From Arctopsyche grandis (Eukaryota; Arthropoda; Insecta; Trichoptera; Hydropsychidae), in the NCBI RefSeq assembly GCF_051622035.1, contig NC_135355.1:37801986-37865985 (forward strand): a DNA stretch of 64,000 nucleotides, given 5' to 3'. Of this stretch, positions 22,460 through 35,643 are shown in pieces (the first letter of the stretch is position 1; each line of letters starts with the position of its first letter). The notes under the pieces were generated by a model. That model made no database searches, was not told where the DNA came from, and saw only the letters and a program-made list of their open reading frames with translations. Both the position numbers and the translations under genes were made by a program.

Positions 22460-24680
22460 TATTAAATATCGTTTTCTTCAGGCAAAATGGAATTTTTGAT
22501 TTATAAACGGCGTATTAATATTTAGGTATGTAAAGATTTCATAATATGGTTTTTATTCCAAATATGAATCATTCTTATGTCTAGAAATTGGGAAATCTTA
22601 ATCGGGAGATTTTCCAACAAAGTTCCTTGTCGTAAGGCTGCTAACTAGATCTTTAAGCAACTTTTACGATATATGTGTAGGTATGTTTGTAATAATGATA
22701 TGTTATTATCAACAATATTTCTGGATAAGGCCTTAGTAAAAATAAGCCACATAAGGACCAGACAGGTCATTCAGTCTGGATAAAGACTTTGTGCTTCAGT
22801 CAAGAATCGGAAGAATATACCTATATATAACATACACATGTTGAATATATTTATGTATGTACATGAAAACGAAATATTACATTCAAATCTTTCAAACATG
22901 GGGAAAAATGCTCTACTTTTATTGTGATTATATTATATATAATACAAACATATATGTCATTAATTGGATCGCAAACATCGACAAGTATAAGTTCCAAACA
23001 AGTATGATTTCCCGATTCTATCATTGTACTTGATGCAATTATAAGGAACTACATACATAAATCGACTTACAATATTATCATATTTTCATCATAATGATCT
23101 ACGTAGCTGTCGACCAACCTTTTATGGTAAATAATGGTCTATCTTGCCAAACTCGTCCGGTTAAACTTTTCCCAAGTGTGTACGAATGTGTTGTTGCACA
23201 ACTGACATATTACGCGTCGAAATTTCAGTTCGGAATCTTTGTTCCTCTTTGAGGTGAAATCACGTTTCTATATCACTGGCATAAATCGATCGGTACTTTT
23301 CAAAATATGTACACAAACAGTAAATAAATCAAGCGATGCTCGATTCGTTTGAGCAACTCGGGCGATTTTATTTCACATGTGTGGTAATTTTTCAAAATCT
23401 AATTGGGATAGGTAAATATGGCAAATCGTGACTTTTGCTGACAGTTAAAACGGATCAGTTCAAATATACAGCTATAACGCAATGTCCAAATTTCTTAATA
23501 TATGCGTTGGTCAATTTACGCAGACGTTGTTGCCTCATCTGCATTTTAGACGAGTTATACACTATTTTTTGCGTTTTTGATGGATTTGTATGCGAGTGAA
23601 TTTTGCTATTATAAAATTAACGAGAGGCTGTTGCGTGACTTTGCTAATTTGTTTCATTGATTTTATTGTGTCGAGAGCGTATACATATAACTGTAAATAA
23701 TAATTGATGTTTACTATTAATTAAATTTAAACAAAAAAATATTTAGATTTTAGTCGTGACATTAGTCGCGAGAAGAATTGACATTTACACATAAATAATA
23801 TTGAAAACCGGAATAAGATTGGCATATCAGAATTGAAAAACTTGATTTTGCACCAATTAACAGAAGGAAAGGTTTCGTGTTACAATTGGCGAACTTTCAT
23901 TTCGACATTTTTCAATGTTTTTTATCATCATATCATCAACATACTTATACGTGCATGCAATTAGCCCAAATAGTTGCGAAAAGTGTATTTAAGATTTGAT
24001 GAGTGTGTCGAAGATTAATACAAGTTTAATTTCGGCAGGTTTCTTCACTATCGATCATTTGTTCTGTCATTCAATAGAATCGAATTTAACACGTACGAAA
24101 ATACGGTAGACGAAAGTCATTACACGATCATGATTTAAGCAACGGTGAATAGGCGATCTGTAATGACCTTTGTGGTTCGTTATGCCTCTTTAGATTAACT
24201 TGTGAGTTTATTTATTTATTTGCGGCAATCAATTCCATTTTGTATTTGTATAATTAACCGTGATGACTTTTGTTGAAAATTTAGTATTCTTCGAAAGTGA
24301 AAATTTTATAAAAACTATTACACATGTTACGATTTCACAATGTATACTTTTTGTATGAAATATGTATCGTCATATAATATATTGAAAGTCGGAATGTTAA
24401 GTGAAAACTAAGTCTATCATAACGATTTCAAAATCATATATCACATTGAGTTATATTGATATTACTTTCAGATAAAGAACTTGCGATTTAAACCTTTCTC
24501 TACTGAGAAACGTGCCACTGATAGTGCGCTGATGTAAATGTGGACATTCAATTATTAATTTTTATTTCCTTTAAATAAAAAACTAATACAATTTATAGGT
24601 TGTTTCTTGTGTGAGATGAGTATGATGTCAAAAAGAGAGTTATAAAATATTCTTAAGATGGGTCAATAATGTAAAGATTT
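22460..24680. other. Non-coding stretch, nothing recognised
   Basis: AT-rich DNA without ORFs of note, inverted repeats or recognisable element ends. Confidence 0.5.
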
Positions 24681-24689
24681 GTCTGCAGA

Positions 24690-25192
24690 TCAATTTACCA
24701 GTAGCGTGGTCTGGTGGTGAATGTTGAATTATCTCGTATTTGATGTTACGAGTTCGATTCCCGATAAGTCTCGCTATTGGCCAGACAGTGATTTGACAAG
24801 GTCGATCGTTTCTTATCAGAATTTGCCAATTTTTCTGATTTTCATTGAAACGATGCCTGTAAAATTGACGTTTCCTTCCCAATTTTCTGTTGCGAACCTT
24901 TAGTTATTGTTATATCTTAGGTTTCGCCATATTGCTCACCATATACATATGTCTCTGTGGTTGTTTATCGAATATAAAATTCGTATTGTTACATGAAAGT
25001 TATTCATCGTTATTTATCGTATTAATACGATATTTGTAATATCTGACGATAGATGTCAGATATTGATTAGATTTACATGTATCTATGTAATAATTATGTG
25101 GACCAGGAAGGCGCATTTGGGGTTTACCTGTTAAGCCTTCCTGGTATATTTGTATATATGTATGTAAAATAAATAAATAAATAAATAAATTG
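24690..25192 (+). mobile_element. Full-length SINE, head type 1, type-A hairpin tail
   Basis: The tRNA-like head begins GCGTGGTCTGGTGGTGAATG, with a B box (GAGTTCGATTCCC) near 24752. The body has TCGATCGTTTCTTATCAG and a TTTTCATTGAAACGATGCC segment. The stem-loop at 25103-25144 is followed by (ATAA)n. It is nearly identical along its length to 26610-27112 and 50432-50910. Confidence 0.9.
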
Positions 25193-25322
25193 ACAGACAA
25201 TTCTCTATAAAATTATCATAAGCTGTTTATCGGTGGCTATTAATAGTATATTTGCCAAAATATAAGGTTTCTTTTAGCAATACAATAATAGCAATGAAAA
25301 TAAACTATAATAAAACCGTGTT

Positions 25323-25600
25323 CCACTAGTACGAGTTTTTAGCTCGTAATTTTACCGATTTAACATTCAGCACACTTCCAATGTACCCTTTTAAACGAAA
25401 ACAAAAAATAGTGTGGCCAGAACACTATCCCAATAAACATGTTTCAATAGAAAATACTCAATATAAAAAAGTACAAAAACAGTGGGAAAAAATCCCAAGT
25501 GCAAATACGTACTTTTGACTTTTGATTTGAACTGGATGACTACTTAGAGAGATTTGAAAGCTGAAAAAATAGTGTAATCGGTAAAAATCGGACTAAATTA
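25323..25600. repeat. Dispersed repeat, inverted partner at 38975-39232
   Basis: Sequence from ACGAGTTTTTAGCTCG through GTGTGGCCAGAACACTATTCC-like text to AGAGAGATTTGAAAGCTGAAAA recurs in inverse orientation about 13.6 kb away. No coding potential is visible. Confidence 0.7.
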
Positions 25601-26609
25601 TATAGCGTATCGGCAAAATATTTGTTTGTTTCACAAAAGATTCTTAGAAACCAAGTCAGAAAATATCTCTCGTAGTATTTTGTGGCGTTTTCAACTGTCG
25701 CAAAATTATGAGAGATTTGTCTTTCGACGAATCTATTCATGAATGCCCACCTTAATTTGAAAAAGTCGTTATGACCAAAATCTATGTAGTCTATAACTCA
25801 TCTGGGCACGCTTTTATTGATAATCGACGCCATTAATTCATTTTACACAGGAAGGGTAAGATAATGGAAAAAGGCCTACGAGCGTCATATATTTTAATCC
25901 GATCTTACGGAAATCGTGCAATCAATTTAAATTGAATTTACACTGCAGTGAAGAAATCTCCAGGTCGAAATCGATCTTTTGTACAAAACACTTCCTTAAT
26001 ATCCATTGATTCGATCATACCACTTGGATGGAGATGAAAAAAAAGGTGATAATAGCAGATCGTCCGAGTCGAGCATCAATCAAATCGTACGGATTAACGA
26101 CAATGGACAACATGGCCAATTACTACACATAATCAACGACGGACGTGTGGGAAACGGTTGCGAAATGCTCGACGATCGTATCTGAATATTGTATATAGGA
26201 ATGCCTGTATAAATGTATATATGCACGTTTATTTTAATCGTGAAGAAAGTGCACAAAGCAGGTCCGAAAATTATATATGGGAACCGATCGCGAACCGTCA
26301 GCGATTGTTCATCCCTCTTCACACCGGATGATGCTATCGACTGTGTTGTTTTTTCATACTAAAAAATAATATGTTTTTTTTACACACAAATCACATTTAT
26401 ATAATACAGTCAGAATACTGAGATTTCATATTTCCATTTAGATCGAACTTTCTTGTTTGTTTCGGTACCCAGTGCTTGCTCAATGCGAACGAGGCTGTAG
26501 TAGGATTTCGGTTGTTCGAAAGAGGAAATGATCATAATCAATAATTTGGATCGATTATTTTATCAATATTTGGATGCAATGTACATATTTTGGAAATATA
26601 TATGTATAT

Positions 26610-27112
26610 AATCAGCAGCGTGGTCTAGTGGTGAATGTTGAATTATTTCGTACTTGATGTTACGAGTTTGATTCCCCGCTAAGTCTCGTTGCTGGCCAGA
26701 CCTTGATTTGTCTAGGTCGATCGTTTCTTATCAGAATTTGCCAATTTTTCTGATTTTCATTGAAACGATTCCTGTAAAATTGGCGTTTCCTTCCCAATTT
26801 TCTGTTGCGAACCTTTATTTATTGTTATATCTTAGGTTTCGCCATATTGCTCACCATAGATGTCTCTGTGGTTGTTTATCGAATATAAAATTCGTATTGT
26901 TACATGAAAGTTATTCATCGTTATTTATCGTATTAATACGATATTTGTAATATCTGACGATAGATTTCAGATATTGTTTAGATTTACATGTATCTATGTA
27001 ATAATTATGTGGACCAGGAAGGCGCATTTGGGGTTTACCTGTTAGCCTTCCTGGTATATTTGTATATATGTATGTGAAAATATGTATGTAAAAAATAAAT
27101 AAATAAATATGT
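26610..27112 (+). mobile_element. Full-length SINE, head type 1, type-A hairpin tail
   Basis: Same layout as 24690-25192: tRNA-like head with GTGGTCTAGTGGTGAATG, B-box relative GAGTTTGATTCCCC, conserved body, hairpin at 27014-27054 and ATAAATAAATAAAT tail. Confidence 0.9.
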
Positions 27113-28050
27113 ATGTAGCTCATATTGATATTTGAATAAATTATTATAGCTAAGAATTGTTGTCGGTTCATCGAGTCTCGTAAGAACCGATTACTCAACT
27201 TTCAATTTGTTTTAAATAAAAATGTTTGTAAATAAGATTGATCACATTTAAAATAATACCTTTCGTCAAGTGACATATGTACCTACATATATATATAAGC
27301 AGAGATTGAATATAAATTTTATGATTTAGTTGAATGTAAATAGGATTTTGAATATACTTTTGACGTGTTTACGAATCAATGATTCGTACAAATTTTTAGA
27401 GAAGAGAAAGAATCTATGAAAATCTTTCGTTTATTGAAGATTTCTTAAGACAATTGAATTAATTGTAAATTGGTTTTTGAGGTCTTTTTTTTATTATTTT
27501 GTACATTAACCTTTGAAGGACGGAGCGTCGAATCGAACGAGTGTCCCGAACCGGGGTCGAGTAGGACTCCAGGATTTTTAAATCAAAATACAGCTTTTCT
27601 CATTACAAATGGGTTCAATATATATCTTATTAATCATTTTATACATGAACATAAAAAAAGTTTTAGTCCTTATAGCATTTTTTGACTATTTTTGTATTAA
27701 AAAATAATGACAAGCATCAACATGCAAACGCAAATATGTAGATAAGGCCAACAGGCGACTGCATGACTCAATAGCCACGCGCCAAAAGCGACGAAAACAA
27801 TAAGCTTACGAAAATATAGCTGTCTCTTTCTCTCGCATTGATTCATCGATCAACAAGAATATGCAAGCGTACAGTCAAAAACATGACTTGTCGCTACCGC
27901 CTTTAAATCACACTTTGGAACGTAGAAATGTATAAATGTATTTTTTATTATGTACCCATTTTCTAAATCATACAAAATCTATTCAAATAAATTTCTTGTA
28001 GTTCATTCTAAGAATACAAGAAATATAGGGTGTATATCTTTGAAAACCAC

Positions 28051-28504
28051 ATAGTTATTACGAAAAACGTAAAAATTGGGGCACTTGCATACCCCATTTC
28101 GGTGAGGGAGGGTTAACATTAGAATAATATCATATCATATATATATATAAAGACGGTAATCTGTTTGTGTGTGTGTGTGTGTGTGTGGGTGTGTGTGTCC
28201 TAACTCTCGCCGAACATAATGAACATAGTTATTACGAAAAACGTAAAAATTGGGGCACTTGCATACCCCATTTCGGTGAGGGAGGGTTAACATTAGAATA
28301 ATATCATATCATATATATATATAAAGACGGTAATCTGTTTGTGTGTGTGTGTGTGTGTGTGGGTGTGTGTGTCCTAACTCTCGCAGAACATAATGAACAT
28401 AGTTATTACGAAAAACGTAAAAATTGGGGCACTTGCATACCCCATTTCGGTGAGGGAGGGTTAACATTAGAATAATATCATATCATATATATATAAAGAC
28501 GGTA

Positions 28505-28545
<41 letters not shown>

Positions 28546-28599
28546 GGTGTGTGTGTGTGTGTGGGTGTGTGTGTCCTAACTCTCGCCGAACATAATGAA
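28051..28599. repeat. 174-bp tandem repeat, three units
   Basis: ATAGTTATTACGAAAAACG starts at 28051, 28225 and 28399, exactly 174 bp apart. Each unit holds TTGGGGCACTTGCATACCCC, TTCGGTGAGGGAGGG, a TCATATATATATAAAGACGG segment and a (TG)n run ending in CCTAACTCTCGC. Units 1 and 2 are almost identical; unit 3 has a longer TG run. Confidence 0.9.
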
Positions 28600-29329
28600 C
28601 GAATCGATAAAAATCGATAATTTCATTTTTCGACGAGACGACTTTGTCGCGACTCGAATCGATCACCCCAAATAGCCGGAATATAGGTCTAAATTGAGCT
28701 AATGGTCACGTGCATCACGCCAAATCCAATTCTTCATTTTACCTTTTTTTTTTAAACATTAATTGAAATACTCCTTCTCGCCATATAAAAATACGTTATT
28801 TTAATAATTTCATTTAGCGAGGTTTTGAACCATTTTTTTTATAAATTTATTTTTAATTAAATTTAAATTTAAATTTAATTTAAATTTAAATTATTTATAT
28901 TTTGACGATATTCGAGAAAAAAATTGATTTCATTCACCGCGGGCGCCGGGAATCGAACTTCGGACCCTCCGATCCAAAGCGATGTGCTTCACGAGCCCGC
29001 GTCGCACGCCATATCCTCGCCCAGAATACTTGTTGTAAATACACATCATATGTATATGCACGAATTTGTTATGTGTAATAATAATATTCAACGTTACGAG
29101 GTCAATGACCATTTGTGTATAATCGGAAAATATTACATTTTGTTAACTTTAATTAACATTTTGTTAACGTTAACTTTAAGAATTGAAAATTATTACAAAT
29201 AAAGAATTGAAAACTATCTATGAGAGTGTACGAAAATAACGGTTCCGGTTCCGGATTTTTTTTTAGTTTTATACGGGTATATAATAATTTTATACCCATG
29301 CGATGATATTTCATCGGGCTATTCACTAG
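28487..29329 (+). mobile_element. Helitron-like element
   Basis: The 5' end matches the TCATATATATATAAAGACGG part of the last tandem unit. The 3' end has a short stem (CGATGATATTTCATCG) about a dozen bases before CTAG followed by T, as expected for Helitrons. The same 3' end occurs at 51374 and 51954. The interior contains a tRNA-like GTTCGATTCCCGGC segment on the minus strand (28940-28960). No Rep/helicase coding region, so non-autonomous. Confidence 0.7.
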
Positions 29330-29339
29330 TAATACTATA

Positions 29340-31565
29340 ATTACTAACAAAAACATAATTAAGTAATAATTAAAAGCATTTAAAAATCAAATTGTGACAT
29401 TATATTATAGTTAGTAAGCTGCAGGGAATAAGAGGAAGAGGCTTGTTCCTAAATCTCTGAACCAATATGTTTTTTTACATAATGAGTTTTATTTTAATGA
29501 CAGCTTTTCTTCTTGTTTGTAGTAAATTGATTGCTCATCAATAAATATTATATCTTCAAAATTTCGATCTTTATTTTAAGATAATTTTAATATGAAACAG
29601 AATCATTAGAATAATTGTATATACAATATAATATGTTGTTTTGATAAAATTAGCTGTATTTTAAGAGACGCTACAAGTTACATATAATAATGATTGAATC
29701 ATTTTAGTTCGGCACATGAAATCAAAGGTAGATTTATAAAGCAAATTCGTTTCATAACAGGTTCATAGCTAATGAGAGAAGCCTCATCAGAGGTCGTTGT
29801 TTTCATCAGAATCTGAATAAAGTCTGTTTGAGTTAGAGTATTTCAATAGTGTATATGTCCAAGTGTACATTTCGTTCGTTCCCATGAACGAACTATTTAC
29901 ATGTACGCTTCGTTTTCTTCTAATTTACATATGTACATTTCTCCCTCATCGGAAATTCCTAAAATTCTACTCTTAGTAAGGTTCTGATATGAGAACTATG
30001 TACCATATCTATGAATGTTGCTGAAACCTGTTTTCACCGAGCTGTAATCAATCTTGAATTTTTTAGGCGATTCAAACTGCAAAAATTGAATAATCCTCTC
30101 TCTTAATGAATACTATCATATGTGAATACTTCGAAAGTACGAAACACACATGCAGAATTAGATATTGGTTTTACCGTGCTATTTTTTGTGATATTTTAGA
30201 GAACGTTTTTCACTATCGACTTTTTATTGGTTAGATCACGATGCATCAAGTTTCACTCAAATGTATGCACCGATCATTAAAAATTTCTTTTCGGCATTTG
30301 TTAACGTCGGATTGTATTCTCGAAAGCATAGCAGATATTTATTTTTTGTGGGTGGTCGAATGTAAAGTAGATTTATATAATATGTGTACAGAAGAAATGT
30401 TCCAAGATACGGAAAGAGTAATATTGATTTTTTTTAAGACGAAAAACGTACTTATTAACATTTCGAATGACCTACATTTCATCTTTAAACTGTTTTTTTT
30501 TTTTAATTTTGAAATATTTGTTCACGATTCACGCCCATATGTTAGAATTGCACGTCGAGAAGTTTTCACAAGAGGATTCGAAACACACACACCTGGTTGA
30601 AAGAAATGTAAAAATTTATCGTTTTATTATAAATTCGGATTTTAAATACGTGAGAAATGAATTTAAACTCTTATTAGTGAATCGCCATTGTTCGATTCGT
30701 TTCGAAGAAAGTTGATTTATTAATTAACGTTGAAAAAAGAACATTCGCGCGAAAGTCGAGAACATTTCAATAAAACCGTAACGAGTTAAATAATTTTCGC
30801 TCATATATTGTTATTATAAAATTAACGGTTACGCACTCTGTTGTTCAATCACACGATTAAAACCAAGTGTAAATTTTTTTCGGAAATACATATCATTTTT
30901 TTTTTACATTAGCTAAGAAAGTGTATTTGAAAGCTGGTCGCAATGAATATTCAAATAATCGACTTATGAGATTTAACAGCAATTTATACAAAATATTCAG
31001 GATATTATAAAAATGTCTTATGCAACATATGTATATGGATAAAATATAATCGACGCTTAACATTCGAGAATATTTTGAATTATTAACACAGTGCTCATAA
31101 TACTATTCAAATATTAAAATGCGAGAAAGTCGAATTGTTCGCAATTCATTATCATCAATTTCTAACGGACGAGATGATCGTTGACAGGCAGAAAAATCTG
31201 TTGAATGCAAATTAATAAAAAAATGACCCAATTGATTGATGACGGATGGTAACTGCGTACATATTATTTACAACTACAATCACTTGGTAAAGCTCAAGTG
31301 GGATAATAAGCACAGTTGTACAAAAAGTTGATAGGTACTATGAAAATCTTTAGCGCCAATAAAAAATTGCATTGGATGTAAGTAATCAATTTCTATTGAT
31401 GGCTGATGATTTATAAAATATGAAAATTACTTTAGAACTTAGATAAATCTATCGACGAGATGGTTACCATTACTCAACTGTAAAGGTGGCTATTGACAAG
31501 TATTTCGTACGTTCTACGACAAATGATTCCTAAGCAAGTCTCTATCCCTACAAAGATAAATCTTA
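29340..31565. other. Non-coding stretch, nothing firm recognised
   Basis: AT-rich, with short ORFs lacking domains. A small palindrome (GTTCGTTCCCATGAACGAAC) lies near 29874. Confidence 0.45.
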
Positions 31566-31567
31566 CC

Positions 31568-32188
31568 AGAGACATCATCATCGTTTACAGCCATTCACTA
31601 TCCACTGTTGGATGAGGTTTCGCCAACATTTCCATTCGTTTTTGTTTTAAACAACTCTCATCTACATACATATCTCACCACACACATTTTTCTAATTTCA
31701 TCCACTCATCATCCTTTCATCTTGTTAAATTCTCTTTTCTACCTTTCATAGTCACGTGAACCAACATATTGCTATTTCAATCTCTTAATCTCTACTATAT
31801 CAACTACCCTTGTCATAGTCTTTAATTAATATTATGTATTAGATGTATTATGAACATTTATAAGGATTGTAAATAGGTTTTTGAGCTCTTTTTCCTATTG
31901 TGCTTTGGATTAACATTAGAATAATATAATACTGTGTTTACTAACCAAATTAAATTAAATTTTAAAATAGAAAATGATCAGTAGATCGGTAGCTATTAAA
32001 ATAGATATAAGATGTATTGTGAACATAATTTCGTAATAATAAAAAGCATTTAAAAATCAAAAAAAATATTTTTCACCCACGCATTCCGTTTCCTCGTAGT
32101 TATACCAAGCAAACATACTTTGCAAGCATTGGACTTTCTTTAGCATTTTGGCGTTCAATGACCAAGCTTCACATCCATACATCATCAC
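31568..32188 (-). mobile_element. Decayed RTE LINE, interrupted by a jockey-like 3' end
   Basis: It begins with CATCATCATCGTTTACAGCC, the inverse of the RTE stop region and (GAT)n tail, and runs antisense through the C-terminal coding region to CACATCCATACATCATCACTGG. A ~260-bp block (about 31810-32070) with the jockey-like 3' UTR and an A-rich tail is inserted in it. Confidence 0.65.
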
Positions 32189-32194
32189 TGGCAA

Positions 32195-32560
32195 AATTTA
32201 TTTATTTATACAGGTATACACCCATTTTTATTTTACATGACATCTATGGTCAAATCTTGTACATAAGTATTATTCAAGGTCAATTACAAACATCGATTAA
32301 CAATTATAGAGACATTTATCGACAATTTTTTGCAGCATTTTAAATATCAATAAATTTTGAGATGCTATAAATTCTAGTTCTGTAAGAAGTATAACAGGAT
32401 TGCTATTGTGTTGGAACCGTTTCCAATTAAATCAAATAAATTGGCAAACTCTGAAAGGAAACGATCAACTTTGGAGTTCAAGTTTTGGCCAGCAAAGGAT
32501 AGTATCCGTGACCACACAATTGAAAACATTACACGCTAATCATTGATCTATGTTGTTTGT
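32195..32560 (-). mobile_element. SINE, minus strand, tail without outer stem
   Basis: The inverse of the SINE body (AAATTGGCAAACTCTGAAAG) and a worn tRNA head are visible. Its 3' end keeps the inner AATGGGTGTATACCTGTA segment and TAAATAAATAAAT, but no paired outer arms. Confidence 0.65.
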
Positions 32561-32569
32561 TAAATGCTA

Positions 32570-33035
32570 ATGCTAACTACCGAGAGGTTCCCGGGTTCAA
32601 GCCCTGGGTTGACCTCGATTGAAAAATAGTTTATTCGGAAGTATTTCTGTAGTACTGCTGGTCAGACTTCGATATTTGTGACTCCAAGTCAATCGTTTCT
32701 TATCAGAGTTTGCCAAATTATCTGATTTCATTGTTGAAACGGTTCCTACCTCGATTGGCTAAAACCATCCTACCCGCTGTCACAAATATCTGAATTTGAT
32801 TTATGTACAATATGTAAAAATTTATGTACAAGTCTAAATCTATAGATGTCTCTATGGATTAATTAATTAATTAATTAATTGTTCATTTCGTGTTCTTCAG
32901 CCTCACGAAATACAGTGATCTATGTAATAAAAATGTTGCAATGTTTGTAATTAATTGTATAGGAAGGCGCATTAGGGTCTACCTGACAGGCCTTCCTGGT
33001 ATATATCTATGTAAATAATAAATAAAAATAAAGTA
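32570..33035 (+). mobile_element. SINE, head type 2, type-A hairpin tail
   Basis: The B box is CGGGTTCAAGCCC near 32590. The body (TTTGTGACTCCAAGTCAATC) is followed by the hairpin at 32961-32999 (TAGGAAGGC against GCCTTCCTGG) and an AATAAATAAAAATAAAG tail. Confidence 0.85.
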
Positions 33036-33472
33036 AAATTTTGAGTGCGTGCATTACACGCTCACCGATCCAACCCGTTCACCCGTTTGAAATAATGAAT
33101 GAATATGTTTGTGTGTGTCTTCATGTATGTGTGTACGCTCCTTCGCAGCGCATCTGTTCCAAGTCAGGTGCTCAATATCAGGAGCACATTTCAGACGCTC
33201 CACACCCCCCCCCTACTTCCCCGCGTCTCCTCGAAACGATCGGTCATCACGTCACATCCCTATAGCGGATGCATAAAATGCACTCATTGGTCAGAATGTA
33301 TCGTCGTTGCTCTAATTGGTCAAACGTTTTAGTCCACGTGGACCATAAATAAATGTTATCTTCTATATATGCATTCGTCATAAATGTTATCTTCAAGCAT
33401 TCGTCAGCCAAGCGTCCGTCGGCCAAGTGTCCATTAGTCCAATAGTCCGTCAACCGTACCATCTTAAGATAC

Positions 33473-33855
33473 TGTTACGTACGCCGCGGATTGAGCGAAT
33501 TGCACTTAGACCAACGGATATCTGTTATCGGATTAACTAAATGCATGCACTTACTTACAAGGATTATATCTGGACTCTAAGTGCATTTAGGCTAAACAAT
33601 GACCGTTAGTAGTTATTTCTCAGAATCGGTACGGGGAGACCCAATGTCGTGGAATTACATATCCGAATACGTGACTATACAACAGGTAAACAGATTAGGC
33701 GTCCTGAGAGATCTACCCTTTATAAGGCGGTACGTAGGTGATATCATGTCATTCTGGACTGAACACTGGCAATACGTGTATCTCCTTAATCATCAATAAA
33801 TGCTGTGAGACGACTGCTGGCCTTTTACTTGGATCCTCCACCCACCCCTACGCAA
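33473..33855 (+). mobile_element. Solo LTR, family 1, 4-bp target duplication
   Basis: A 383-bp element starting TGTTACG and ending CGCAACA, flanked by ATAC on both sides (33469-33472 and 33856-33859). It contains a TATA-like CCCTTTATAAGG and an AATAAATGCTGTGAGACG polyadenylation-type segment. No primer-binding site or internal region follows. A 4-bp duplication fits Ty3/gypsy or BEL elements. Confidence 0.85.
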
Positions 33856-33982
33856 CAATACCAACTATAATTTAGACCGTGTACGGGTTTTTTAAGTTCA
33901 ATTTTGGTTTTAAACATTACTTAACAATGGTTTTAAAATTTCATTCAATATATAAATATTTATTTATTTATTTAATAGTTTT

Positions 33983-34028
33983 GGACCATTGTGGCATTAC
34001 AGGAAGAACCCAATGCGCCACAATGGCC
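33983..34028 (-). repeat. Type-B hairpin tail
   Basis: On the minus strand, GGCCATTGTGGC and GCCACAATGGTCC enclose a GCATTGGGTTCTTCCTGTAAT loop; a TAAATAAATAAATA tail lies 3' of it. It is hairpin-only, lacking reverse-transcriptase sequence. Confidence 0.8.
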
Positions 34029-34104
34029 TACATTTGAAAAATATATAAAAACAAGTAAACTGTTATATATATAAATAAATAAATAAATAAAACTAAATAA
34101 ACTG

Positions 34105-34536
34105 TTATATATATATAAAATTGAATGTCTGTTTGTCTGTCTGTGTGTCTCGAATAGGCTCCTAAGCCACTGAACCGATTACGATCGAACTTTCAGGATT
34201 TGTTGTATGCATGTCCGCGAAGATTACTGTGAAAAAAAAACGGGAAAAAACATCTTAATAATAATATTCGTAATTACTTTAATATAAGTAATTTTACTGA
34301 CGCGAAAGTAAAGCTATCCCATCCCGCCTTCAACGCATCATGCCGCGAGTGTGACAATAATCGCGCCACGCCTACCTCGCACTCGAATGTACGGACCATT
34401 CAGGGCTGTACCACAACCACACATCGGATGGCCCACATTAACAAATATATCTATACCTATATATAAAATTGAATGTTTTTGGAATGGGAATTGCACGCGT
34501 TATTATGGCATTGCAACGCACGTCGGGTTCAGCTAG
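34105..34536 (+). mobile_element. Helitron, second family
   Basis: It begins near a TATATATATATAAAATTGAA block followed by (GTCT)n and has the classic insect Helitron end CGCACGTCGGGTTCAGCTAG followed by T. A second TATATATAAAATTGAATG start lies inside at about 34460, suggesting an internally truncated copy joined to a longer one. It does not encode Rep/helicase. Confidence 0.7.
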
Positions 34537-35260
34537 TGTTAAATAAAATAAAATAAAACATGAATGGCTACCTTAAAAGACTGTTTTCAATTCGATCGAT
34601 CGTTATCCGAAGGAAACGCTTATCGTATACTTGTCAATGGTTAAAAAAAACATAATTCACGCATGCCTTAGATTTTAATGTGACGTTACAACAAATTGCA
34701 TCAATAAAATAAAGCATTTCTCCAGCGGATGCTATCGCTCTCGTGTGACGTAAATGATTGCGCGAAAGGTAGACTTTAATTCGAGCGCCATTTTATTATG
34801 CTCGAAATTTATTCGAACGTCTATTTTCTTGCTCGTATTCGTCTCAGTCGGTCATGAATCCAATGCCATTGTCTTCTCGGAAGACGTAAAAATTACGAGA
34901 CGCACTTTGCAAGTATTTATCACCGGTTGAAGTAAGGCCCGAAGCCATTGCCAATGTTCAAATGAAAATATTATGTGTGGTGTAGCGTTTTGAAAGTGAA
35001 CGTTTCATTAAAACGAATTCTTTTTATTCGTTTACTTTTTTTATTCGGGTGTAATGGAATTGATCGGTGCGGTTCTTCACAAAAATCATTAGTATGGTGC
35101 AGACGTGATCTTGAATATTGTGTGGTCCATGTGTAGGCTCACCATCAATTCGCTAGATAGCTAGACACTACATATAATACTGCCCTAGAAATGAACCTAT
35201 TAGAGTTGACGATGTTACTACATATTCAATTTTGTAATAGCATACATTAAAATATGATAT

Positions 35261-35639
35261 TGTAGCATATGCTAAAAGGAGCCGACGTTATAATTGGTTT
35301 TCGAGGATTATCTCCAGGCTTAAGTGCTGTCGGCTTTCAATGGAGACCCTTGAATGGACTTAGCGGTCGGTAACGGCACCCAACCACTTCCCGCTAGAGT
35401 TCTCAGAACGGACAGCGTGAGACCGTGGGACTGCATATCTAGTACTTGACTATAACAATAGGTAAACAAACGCGTCGAGGAAGATGCAGTGAGCGACCTG
35501 CCCTTTATAAGCAGGTACTTACTTTATCAAGGGATTCTAAACGGAGTACTGGCAGTGCGTGGATCTCCTTAATCACCCAATAGATGCTGTGAAGCGACTT
35601 TGGCCTTTTATTTGGATCCTCCACCCACCCCAACGAACG
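35261..35639 (+). mobile_element. Solo LTR, family 2, ATAT target duplication
   Basis: Starts TGTAGC, ends ACGAACG, flanked by ATAT (35257-35260 and 35640-35643). The U3-like part has CCGACGTTATAATTGG. CCCTTTATAAGC (TATA) and the ATCTCCTTAATCACC to TTTATTTGGATCC segment are shared with family 1. Relatives lie at 55589, 57680 and 60996. Confidence 0.8.
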
Positions 35640-35643
35640 ATAT

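Noticed and set aside
28051..28599. CRISPR-like array
   Set aside because: The 174-bp units are contiguous tandem repeats with TG microsatellites, without unique spacers, in a eukaryotic genome.
28930..29000. Possible tRNA on the minus strand (GTTCGATTCCCGGC)
   Set aside because: It lies inside a Helitron, lacks a full cloverleaf, and has worn relatives in the other Helitrons near 51260 and 51860.
33041..33332. Small ORFs of 74-77 codons
   Set aside because: They overlap in different frames in a short GC-richer patch with no domain.
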